This document shows, piece after piece, positions 8,386 through 15,464 of a stretch of 17,758 bases of DNA. Origin of the DNA: Acanthaster planci. Taxonomy: Eukaryota > Echinodermata > Asteroidea > Valvatida > Acanthasteridae. A program made the translations under genes and the position numbers. The stretch lies in assembly GCF_001949145.1 (NCBI RefSeq), contig NW_019091737.1, positions 74,108 to 91,865 on the forward strand, in the 5' to 3' direction. The stretch's first letter is position 1; every line of letters starts with the position of its first letter. A model generated the notes under the pieces. It saw nothing but the letters and a program-made list of their open reading frames with translations. It searched no databases and was not told where the DNA came from.

Positions 8386-9414
8386 GATCCACATTATTTA
8401 CAATAATATCGTTGATATCGTGCCCCAGAGGGCGCCCTTGTCAGACATCCTCTTCTCCAAAATCTACGAGGAAGCGCACTGTCGGGTCGAACCAAACCGG
8501 TAAATTACTCCTTTTGTTTTCTTTACAAATTTCGATATGGGTATAATTAGTTGATAATTAACATCTTATAGGATCAAGGAATTGACTGGGGTAGATAATT
8601 GGTATCAGATCCAACAGATCATGAGGGTTTTATGGACATAATTTCGTCTCTTCATTCATGCTGTTTTGGGTGAGTGTGCGACAACTGTGCACAACTATGC
8701 ATGATACACAGTACATCATGCACGTACGTAGTGCGCGTACGATCGATGTGTAAACCTTTGGTGACCTCAGGTCTCGTCCATGGCAACCAAGTTCAGTGTA
8801 TTATAGGGTGCGCTGATCCATTTATAAACCGGCGTGTGTACTTATGACTGTATGATTATCAACATGATTATGGATATATGCATTTTGGTCTTACAAATTT
8901 CATGTCATTACGTATGCATGTACCCACAGGAGCAAGGTTCAGGCCATGCAGTGCTGCCTGCATTGAAGGCAGAAGTCCCACGAGTGTTGGGTGAGCTGAA
9001 AGATATTAACTTATGTCTCTCACATGCATATATGAACATGCTAGTACATGCATTATTAGCAACTTAAACATGATTATAAAGATCGTAAATTTTATGTATT
9101 CATCTAATTATTTGATATCATGTAACTATTTTACGAGACTTTACAGGGACTTAAGAGATCTCAGTGATCTTAACGGATCAACACATGACTTCAGGTACTT
9201 AAGAGACTTTTAAGCGACATCCTGATGAATCAGAATGTTTCGATTGGGAATTTTACACAAGAAAAAATCAAGAAGACGGACCCAAGGTATTGCTGTCCTG
9301 GTGTCATTTATTTGGAGTCCTCTTACCGGAGGACACACGTCCTCCAACACCAAAGAAGACTTCACAGCTTCTTCACCCTGAGGGACGCCAGGCGTCGCCT
9401 GCAAGCTTATATTT
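8386..9414. other. No firm gene; a few splice-like borders and a hairpin
   Basis: Contains a CTCF-like site at 8422-8436 (GCCCCAGAGGGCGCC, 13 of 15). A frame reading PLSDILFSKIYEEAHCRVEP ends at GTAAAT (8500). A 61-base segment at 8930-8990 lies between TACCCACAG and GTGAGC. The reading phases of these two do not join. At 9328-9345 there is a perfect hairpin GGAGGAC-acac-GTCCTCC. None of this amounts to a gene model. Confidence 0.4.
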
Positions 9415-9585
9415 TATTAGCTGTTTTGTTTTTTTTTGTTAATTATTTTTCTTTTCTTCTTTCTTTCTTTTTTTTGATTAGCTGTTCATTTGTTTTTGTT
9501 AAGTTTTGTTTTTTGTTTTTTAATTGTTTCGGGCACCGGCAAAAACAGCTTATTGTTTTTGTTAATAATTTTTTTGGGGAGGGGG
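9415..9585. repeat. T-rich repeat block, copy 2
   Basis: A T-dominated stretch ending in CAGCTTATTGTTTTTGTTAA, then a T-run and GGGGAGG. This matches the end of the 8249-8385 block (CAGTTATTGTTTTTGTTGA, then T-run, GTGGGGA). The similarity plus the shared border suggests two diverged copies of one dispersed repeat about 1.2 kb apart. Confidence 0.5.
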
Positions 9586-9763
9586 CTTTTTCGGAATTTT
9601 GAGAAAAAGCCTTTGGAATCGTTGGGATTTTTTTTAGAGGGGGTTCTTCTTTTTGGGCCCAAAGCCCAAAGACTTTGAACACCTTTTTTTTCTGTGGAGG
9701 ACTTTTGCCAATAATCTTTGTCGCACAGCATTCAAAGTTGTCATAGGTATAGTTATTAAAGCA

Positions 9764-10090
9764 TGACGTCATGATAACGCCATCAAGTGATTTATTATTG
9801 ATTTTTAAATATTTATTTCAGCCCATTCACTTTGTCCACGTTTCCGAGGCACAATTTCGGTACTTTAGTAAGCGCTGATCGTCATCAAAGGTACAGTAAG
9901 CACTGACTATAAAACGAGGATAATACTGAAATATTTACGTCGTGATGACGTCATCAAGTGATTTATCATTTCATATTGAATATTTAAATATTCTGTTAAA
10001 GTTATAAAAATCCATATAAAATTTACCATGGACTCCCGCAACATTCTGTTTGCAGCAAGTGGTAGAATAAAATGTGGTCTTGGATTCATC
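9764..10090. repeat. Array B, left block (two ~170-bp units with CRE palindromes)
   Basis: CATCAAGTGATTTAT recurs at 9781 and 9952 (171 bp apart), each with TGACGTCA just upstream (9764-9771 and 9946-9953). The first unit reads through TTATTTCAGCCCATTCACTT, G-C-A-C-A-A-T-T-T-C-G-G-T-A-C and GTCATCAAAGGTACA. The same order recurs in the right block at 11795-12370. The second unit fades after about 10010. No coding role is seen. Confidence 0.7.
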
Positions 10091-10248
10091 TCGTGTGGGT
10101 CAAATCACGTCAACCTTCCTTCTGGTCGAAGCCGGAAGTGTTCTATTGTTTAAAAATGGTTATAGATATCAAGTTGTTTTCAACGGTGTTAGTCTGTTTG
10201 GGTATTGTATTCTTCAAATCATCCACTGATGATATCACCTAATTATCG

Positions 10249-10263
10249 AGCGCCCTCTAGCGA
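10249..10263 (-). promoter_or_regulatory. CTCF-like site / 11-mer copy
   Basis: On the minus strand TCGCTAGAGGGCGCT matches the CTCF core at 13 of 15 positions and includes the start of GAGGGCGCTCG, the 11-mer found four times in this window. Binding is not demonstrated. Confidence 0.3.
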
Positions 10264-10589
10264 CAGGTTAAAAATGAATGAAAAATGAGTTTTGGATAGA
10301 TTTCTGTGGCGAAGTTTGTTCAAATCGCCTGAAAATTGATGTAGATCAAGATGATCATCTTTACCCTGTCAACACGTGTGTGAAGTTTGGGGCTGATGAC
10401 GTCATCAGACCGGAAGTTACAATAAAAACTTCTTTTATTCTTCAAAATTCGGTAAAAAATCAACCGTAAGAGATATAAGCGTGAATTATGCATCAGATGA
10501 CATCTAAAAGATTGGAGTCAGCTGCATGTAATGCATAACTGGTGTACTTTTCACACACATGAAGCGCCGCCGACAAAAACCCCTTCAAA
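10264..10589. other. Unassigned DNA inside the composite repeat domain
   Basis: Carries a TGACGTCA at 10397-10404 followed by AGACCGGAAGTTACAATAAA. A 62-codon frame at 10278-10469 (with FWIDFCGEVCSNRLKIDVDQ) is open but has no recognised family and overlaps the CRE palindrome. I treat it as a chance frame in repeat DNA. Confidence 0.4.
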
Positions 10590-10597
10590 TATAAATA
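10590..10597 (+). promoter_or_regulatory. TATA box candidate (TATAAATA)
   Basis: CAAATATAAATAGCCAAC is a near-canonical TATA element. A start near 10618-10622 would give an exon reaching a consensus donor GTAAGT at 10813-10818. The first ATG with a fair context (AAAATGCC, 10723) opens only a 23-codon frame, so any transcript would be non-coding or have a short ORF. Confidence 0.25.
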
Positions 10598-10844
10598 GCC
10601 AACTTGGAAATCCAATTTCGCACAGTGCTGTGCATATGTTACTGTGTGTGTGTGGACGCCCAATATCTGCCTGTAACACCGACGGCGCAGAGTGCGTAGG
10701 GCATATACTCGGGACTTGGCAAAATGCCGACCACGTGCTGCCGAGAGCAGATCGCATTGTATGGACGTCAAAGGGACAAATGTTTAAAAATCTAATCTGT
10801 GCCTTTTCTGCGGTAAGTATAATGTTTTGTGTTCTGTATTGTGT

Positions 10845-11585
10845 TGTACATGTCTCATTGGGTTGAAACCTTGCAGGTGGTTAGGAAGGGAAGGTTTAAA
10901 AACGGAAATTGACTTCACGTGATGGCAATACCATCAGCAGACGAGTCAGGTGACATTAAAGGTGCACCATTTAAAGTACGATATCTCCAAAAGTGTTTAT
11001 CCATATCTTAAAAAGGAAGTGCTTTAGAGGAATTTCGATGTTTTTGATGATGACGTCATCAGGAGACAAGTCACGTGCCATTAAAGGTGCAGTCGTTAAT
11101 GCCCTATATCTACTGAAATACATGTCTGATCGGGTTTAAATCTTGCAGATATCTTGAAAAGGGTGTGCCTTAGAGGAGTTTTGAATCTCATGTAATAATG
11201 ACGTTATTCGGAGACAAGTCACTTGACATTAAAGGTGCACACTTCAATGTCCTATATCTTCCGAAGTACATGTCCGATCGGCTTCAAATTTTGCAGATTT
11301 CTTGAAAAGGGACTGCTTTAAAGGTATTTTAACCTTGCCTGATGATGACGTCACCAGGAGACAAGTCACGTAACATAAAAGTTGCACTTGTAAGGCCCTT
11401 TATCTCCAATAGGACTTGGCCCAGCGTGTTGAAAGTTAGCAGATATCTTGAACGGGATGTATGAAAGACGAAGGTGGACCTCATGGGATGATGACGTCAT
11501 TAGTACACAATTCATGTGACATTTAGAGCCTTATATCTCCAAAAGTATATGTCCCAGCTGGATGAAACTTTGCAGATATGCAATC
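10845..11585. repeat. Array A: ~147-bp tandem units, one CRE-like palindrome per unit
   Basis: Aligning the word GGAGACAAGTCAC and its variants gives unit boundaries at 10937, 11062, 11210, 11357 and 11503: spacings 125, 148, 147 and 146. The 125-bp unit lacks about 22 bp around the TTGCAGATATCTTG stretch. Each unit reads GGAGACAAGTCACGTGACAT, TTAAAGGTGCA, CCTATATCTCC-A-A-A-A-G-T, then TACATGTC-x-GATCGG, TTGCAGATATCTTGAAAAGG, then GATGATGACGTCATCA. TGACGTCA is exact at 11051, 11346 and 11492 and mutated (TGACGTTA) near 11199. Partial units lie at both ends. The unit length matches nucleosomal DNA, as in many satellites. No protein is encoded. Confidence 0.85.
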
Positions 11586-11611
11586 ACGACGCTGGGGTTT
11601 TCAATGAAAAG

Positions 11612-11795
11612 CGAAAAGCCCTATGTTCTGTTGCAAACAGACATAGAACATCTTGTTCTGTTTTTTTCCCCCTATTCTTTTTCTTCTGCTCAAAAGCCCA
11701 TTTGTTTTGTGCACAACTGCCTACAACTTTAGTCACTTAAAAACTTCGGATCTTCATCAAACTTACCACACTGAAGGACCCTTATGCATAGATGG
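11612..11795. repeat. S module, copy 1, with bulged hairpin
   Basis: Begins AAAAGCCCTATGTTCTGTT (11614) and ends around GGATCTTCATCAAACTT. The same order of words recurs at 12431-12570 (AAAAGCCCTCTGTTCTGTT to CGTATCTTCATCAAAGTT), 817 bp away. A hairpin at 11621-11646 has 11 pairs, a single bulged T and a 3-base loop. It links array A on the left to array B on the right. Confidence 0.7.
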
Positions 11796-12370
11796 CCTTT
11801 AGAGAATGACGATGATTTTTTAATGTTTATTTCAGCCCGTTGTACACGTTTTCAAGCCACAATTTTGGTACCTTTGTGATGGTTGACCGTTACCAAAGTG
11901 GAAGCCAACAAAGACACTGATATAGGATTATTACAAATGAATGACGTAATGATGACGTCATCAAGTATTTTATTATTCATTTTTAAACATTAATTTCGTC
12001 CCTTTGACTTTGTATTCGTTTTCAAAACACTGTCTTGATGACGTCATCAAGTATTTTATTATTCATTTTTAAGCATAAATTTCGTCCCTTTGACTTTGTA
12101 TTCATTTTCAAAACACTATTTTGGCAATTTTGCAAAAAAATTGTCACCAAAGTGTCATCAAATAGCAGCCCATATCAAAAGACTGTAAAGTAATACTAAC
12201 GTCAGATGACATCATCGTGTGATTCATTATTGATTTTTAAATTCTTTGTACCGTCCAGTAGACTTTTTAAAAGTTTCGAAGGCACAATATTTGGTCTGAG
12301 AGCGAACTTCCAACGTCATCAAAGTTATACCAAGCAAAGACCCCATAAAATATTATGCCAAATAATTATG
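11795..12370. repeat. Array B, right block (~170-bp units, one half-length)
   Basis: Related units start near 11795 (diverged), 11951, 12037 and about 12205. The anchor CATCAAG/CATCGTG falls at 11959, 12045 and 12213, so spacings are 86 and 168. The 86-bp step is almost exactly half a unit. The two copies at 11951-12033 and 12037-12119 differ at only about four positions in 83, so this duplication or deletion is recent. TGACGTCA is exact at 11953 and 12039. Confidence 0.8.
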
Positions 12371-12430
12371 TAAGTATGGCCTAACAGCCTGAAACTGTCT
12401 TGTTTTTAGTAAATAAGTTGAATTTACCGA

Positions 12431-12575
12431 AAAAGCCCTCTGTTCTGTTACACAGACAGAGACCTCTAGTTCTCCATGTTCTGCCCAACCCCCCCCTTCG
12501 TTTTGTACAGGGTTTTTCTGCACGCCACTTTAGTCCCTATGCAAGTTCGTATCTTCATCAAAGTTGCTAGTTCAG
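12431..12575. repeat. S module, copy 2, with matching bulged hairpin
   Basis: A second copy of the module at 11612-11795. The hairpin at 12438-12461 keeps the same bulged T and loop size. One pair is changed from A-T to C-G on both sides together. A C8 run at about 12489 interrupts it. Confidence 0.7.
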
Positions 12576-12925
12576 AGCGTTGGAATTCTTCCCATATCAG
12601 AGACGTGGGTACCCACAATAATGCAAGCTGTTGTATTTATAACCAAGCAAGGTAATGGCAAAAAGGCCTATTGTTGCACTGACATACAGACAGATTGCCT
12701 GTTCTGGGACTGTTAGGGTTAATGAAGTCATGAAGCACAGTTTGTGTGTGGGGGTGCAGGTGTGTGTTTGTGGGGGGGGGGGGGTCCATGGTTCCCTCAT
12801 CAACATTCAAGTCCCCACGTACTTCCCATTTAGTGAGAACCCAAGGTTGCTGCATATATGCCATTGAATACATGTACACAATGTACGCTATATTTTTGTG
12901 TCCAAGTTCTGGTATCATTTTTTCA
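12576..12925. other. Unassigned, with a G13 tract
   Basis: No gene recognised. A (GT)-rich stretch leads into 13 consecutive G at 12772-12784, with a GGGGG at 12750-12754 and GG in between. Short frames here translate the repeat. Confidence 0.5.
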
Positions 12926-12949
12926 TGCACCAACACATGAACTGGTGCA
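12926..12949. repeat. Duplicated hairpin, copy 1
   Basis: The stem is TGCACCA (12926-12932) with TGGTGCA (12943-12949), and the loop is ACACATGAAC. It lies about 36 bp upstream of a TTTTCCTTTT tract and a CAG-ATG. The same loop and geometry recur at 13643-13664. Confidence 0.7.
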
Positions 12950-12984
12950 CCTGTAATAAACGTTTTCCTTTTGCAATGATGCAG

Positions 12985-13218
12985 ATGTTCATCGGCACAC
13001 GAGAGGAGTCTTCATTCATGTTAGATGTCCCTGGTCTCAAAGATGCCTGCAGTCGAAGCAAAAGGACGAAGCCACAGAACAGTGAGAAGAGCTTCATCAA
13101 AGTAGTTGTAACAAGACTGTGTAAAAAGCTGCAATCGGCAGGAAGTCGGTTTACTTGTATGTGTACATGTATCCCCTACAACTTATTGAAAGACAACTGC
13201 AAAAAAATTTCAAACTAG
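12985..13218 (+). other. Exon-like frame after a candidate acceptor, unknown
   Basis: After GTTTTCCTTTTGCAATGATGCAG the frame ATG 12985 reads MFIGTREESSFMLDVPGLKD, then a Lys/Arg-rich stretch and F-I-K-V-V-V-T-R-L-C-K-K-L-Q-S, to a stop at 13216-13218. A GTATGT at about 13156 could be a donor. The composition is more protein-like than its surroundings, but no family is recognised. It follows one copy of a duplicated hairpin, as does the frame at 13691. Confidence 0.2.
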
Positions 13219-13642
13219 ATTCGGAAAAATAGTGCAAACTTTTCAGCACTCATAAGATCCCGATGTTTTTAATTGATCCCCATTATTTGCTTTGTGTGTA
13301 AAGGTATTGTTCATGCTGCTGCTCAAGTAAAATCTGTTCTACATGATGTTAGTTTCAAGGATGGGAATGTAATGTAACTGCGGTTACATGTACATGCACC
13401 CTTACCCAATATGAAGGAAGATGTTGGGCAACCAATTGCAAAGAAAATGACAAGGTATTTAGTACTGAGAAGGCCGGAGAAGGTTGGTATTGTACTCTGA
13501 TTAAGGCAGTCATGAGCAAAGAGGACAGGGGGGCCATGCATGTAATAATGCAAATTGCTTAATGATCAACATCCTACATTCCTATTTCTATGTAGCTAAG
13601 TGATATCAAAAGTGCTGAAACTTCCGACACTGTTTTTTCCAG
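13219..13642. other. Unassigned
   Basis: Short plus-strand frames such as IVHAAAQVKSVLHDVSFKDG (about 13303-13375) and EDVGQPIAKKMT (about 13410-13455, followed by AAG-GTATTT) look coding but are isolated. There is no consistent gene model. Confidence 0.35.
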
Positions 13643-13664
13643 GCATCAACACATGAACTGATGC
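13643..13664. repeat. Duplicated hairpin, copy 2
   Basis: The stem is GCATCA (13643-13648) with TGATGC (13659-13664), and the loop ACACATGAAC is identical to copy 1. Compared with GCACCA/TGGTGC in copy 1, one C-G pair has become T-A on both sides. It is followed by TTTTCCATTTTTAG-ATG at 13691. Confidence 0.7.
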
Positions 13665-13690
13665 ATAATGAATATATTTTCCATTTTTAG

Positions 13691-13840
13691 ATGACACAGA
13701 AGAATGTTGACCATGTTGATACATGGAGGAAATCTGTGGTGTCCCAGGTGTTGTCAGTGGAAATGCAATTCGTACCAAGATTGTTCTACAGAGGGACTTC
13801 ATCAAAATACCAAGATGATCTGAAAAACTGCATACAATAG
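13691..13840 (+). other. Exon-like frame after a candidate acceptor, unknown
   Basis: ATG 13691 directly follows TTTTCCATTTTTAG and opens a 49-codon frame: MTQKNVDHVDTWRKSVVSQV, then E-M-Q-F-V-P-R-L-F-Y-R-G, ending C-I-Q-stop near 13838-13840. Mixed composition; family not recognised. It may be a short last exon, or chance. Confidence 0.2.
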
Positions 13841-14123
13841 GACATGAGAAGTACATGTGTATGTGTAAGTGGCTCGACACTTTTTTCAAAAGTACCGCAG
13901 AAATTATGATCACAAGTTTCCGAATTATGCGATGTTCTCAGCATTCACTGTAACCCTATGAGCGGTGCACGTGTGCAGCGAGCGTGGTTTAAACTGAAGT
14001 GACGTCACACTTACGAACCGGATATACGTGTATACGCGCTTCACAAAGACACCGTTGGCGGCGTCAGACGCACGGCAGGCGTCTCGGCCAGTACAGTAAC
14101 AAGGCCGGACACGCACTGCGTGA
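13841..14123. other. Unassigned; possible 5' part of the DIRS element
   Basis: GC content visibly rises from about 13950. It contains GTGACGTCAC (13999-14008), TGCACGTGTGCA (about 13967) and GACGC-acggcag-GCGTC (about 14067). These may be upstream DIRS sequence (gag remnant or terminal repeat), but I cannot match them to a terminal repeat at the other end. Confidence 0.35.
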
Positions 14124-14948
14124 GCGATAACAAACGCCAGTCAGCGGTTATTACTAGAGGGGACAGAAACACTACTTTTCGTTCTCCCAACACCCATTAA
14201 TATCGTAGTCCTCAAGCAATGGTTATCGGGTTATGCAAACTTGGCGGCTAATTTGCTGTATAACGGTTATACAAAAAAAGTTTTTCGCTGAGCTATCATG
14301 GTCCGAGGGTACGTAAAGATTATGATTGTCTTTAAGTCCGCCACGGATAGGCCGGAAATCGTCCTCCAGAAATTACGCGATGAAATTGCATTAGGCAGGA
14401 TTGCAGGTCCCTTCTCGGACCGGCCATTTCCAAATCTTCAGTGTTCACCTATTGGTCTCGTGCCAAAGCACCGACAGGGCTCGTTTCGCCTTATTCACCA
14501 TCTCTCCTATCCACTAGGTGAGTCTGTGAATGACTTCATTGATAAGGACGAGTGTGTAGTTCATTATGCATCATTCGATACGGCTGTCGATTTAGCGATG
14601 TCCGCCGATTCAGCAACATGGCTAGCAAAAACGGACATTAAGTCGGCTTTTCGGTTGCTTCCCGTCGCCCCTTCTGATTATGAAATGCTTGCCTTCAAGG
14701 TTCAAAATCAGTTTTATTATGATAAGTGGTTACCCTTGGGATGTTCTGTGTCTTGCAGGCATTTTGAGGCATTTAGCACCTTTCTGGAATTTCCCTTTAA
14801 GCAAATTTCGAACACTCAAACTGTTACCCATTATTTGGACGATTTCTTGTTTATTGGGAAGTCCAATTACTCGTCGGCTGATCGGTATGTCCCGCAGGCT
14901 GCGGAAACCCCATCACAAAGTTCGTCTATCTCACGGAGCAAAACATGA
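14124..14948 (+). pseudogene. DIRS reverse transcriptase
   Basis: Seen: the frame is open from 14124 and conserved from about 14187 (T-P-I-N-I-V-V-L-K-Q-W-L-S-G-Y). It is cut by TGA at 14289-14291 and reopens with ATG 14298. It then holds A-G-P-F, CSPIGLVPKH, FRLIHHLSYPLGESVNDFID, WLAKTDIKSAFRLLPV (first catalytic Asp), WLPLGCSVSCRHFEAFSTFL, and HYLDDFLFIG with the catalytic Asp pair. Known: S-P-I-G-x-V-P-K, R-L-I-H-H-L-S-Y-P and L-D-D-F-L-F-I are hallmarks of DIRS RTs. After F-I-G-K-S the frame jumps to sequence belonging about 130 residues later, so a deletion of roughly 400 bp lies near 14870-14890; the size is estimated from family spacing. A frame change goes with it. Confidence 0.9.
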
Positions 14949-15260
14949 TTCACATATGTGGTTAAACTTCCTTGAGCACTTCAACGGGGTTTCGAGATCA
15001 GAACTGGCGCGACAATGACGTTTTAGAGTTATTTACAGAAGCTGCTGCAAGCATTAGGTTAGGAGGGTACTTCAGCGGTCGATGGTTTCACGCGCGTTGG
15101 TCCCGTGAGTTTATGGCACTATCCCCGTCGATAGCATACTGCGAGTTTTATCCGCTAGTGATAGCCGTGCATTGTTGGGGCCCCCAGTTAGCTCAGCGCC
15201 TCCCGAAGTGCTTTTCCGCACAGACAACGAAGCAGTAGTGCACATCATCAATGACTTGAA
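14885..15260 (+). pseudogene. DIRS RT connection and RNase H domain
   Basis: Seen: one frame gives RRLRKPHHKVRLSHGAKHDS and M-W-L-N-F-L-E-H-F-N-G-V-S up to about 14995. A second frame gives ELFTEAAASIRLGGYFSGRW and A-Y-C-E-F-Y-P-L-V-I-A-V (15026-15165). A third is needed for F-R-T-D-N-E-A-V-V-H-I-I-N near 15215-15252. Known: DIRS RNase H has L-F-T-D-A-A, E-L/F-x-P and H-T-D-N-x-A-V-V as its acidic sites. The first is Glu here instead of the usual Asp, a possible loss of activity. The frame changes make the domain untranslatable as a unit. Confidence 0.8.
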
Positions 15261-15464
15261 ACAGTTATCTACTTGCGACGAGATCATGCATTGAGTGTAA
15301 GCACTTGTTTGTCAGTGTCTGCGGTTCAATATCACATTTAAGGTCACGCATATCCCATGAGTACGCAATAAATTGCCGATTCCCTCTCACGTTTCCAGGT
15401 GCATCGCTTCCGTGCATTGGCCCCACAGACAGATATAGTAATGACGCCGGTCCCCGACCTCCTC

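Noticed and set aside
8930-8990. A 61-base internal exon (TACCCACAG to GTGAGC)
   Set aside because: The borders are attractive, but its phase does not join the frame ending at 8500, and no partner exon is found; kept only as a note.
9443-9772. A 109-codon Lys-rich minus-strand frame
   Set aside because: It is the complement of the T-rich repeat block, so low-complexity Lys/Asn runs are expected.
10493-10771. A 92-codon minus-strand frame overlapping the TATA region
   Set aside because: Cys/His-rich but without zinc-finger spacing; opposite frames of similar length exist here, so it is likely chance.
10723-10794. A short frame starting M-P-T-T-C-C that recalls the start of a THAP domain
   Set aside because: It stops after 23 codons, lacks the C2CH spacing, and the candidate donor lies beyond the stop.
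10845-12575. A CRISPR array
   Set aside because: Units are tandem ~147 and ~170 bp copies with no short repeat / unique spacer alternation, and the DNA is eukaryotic.
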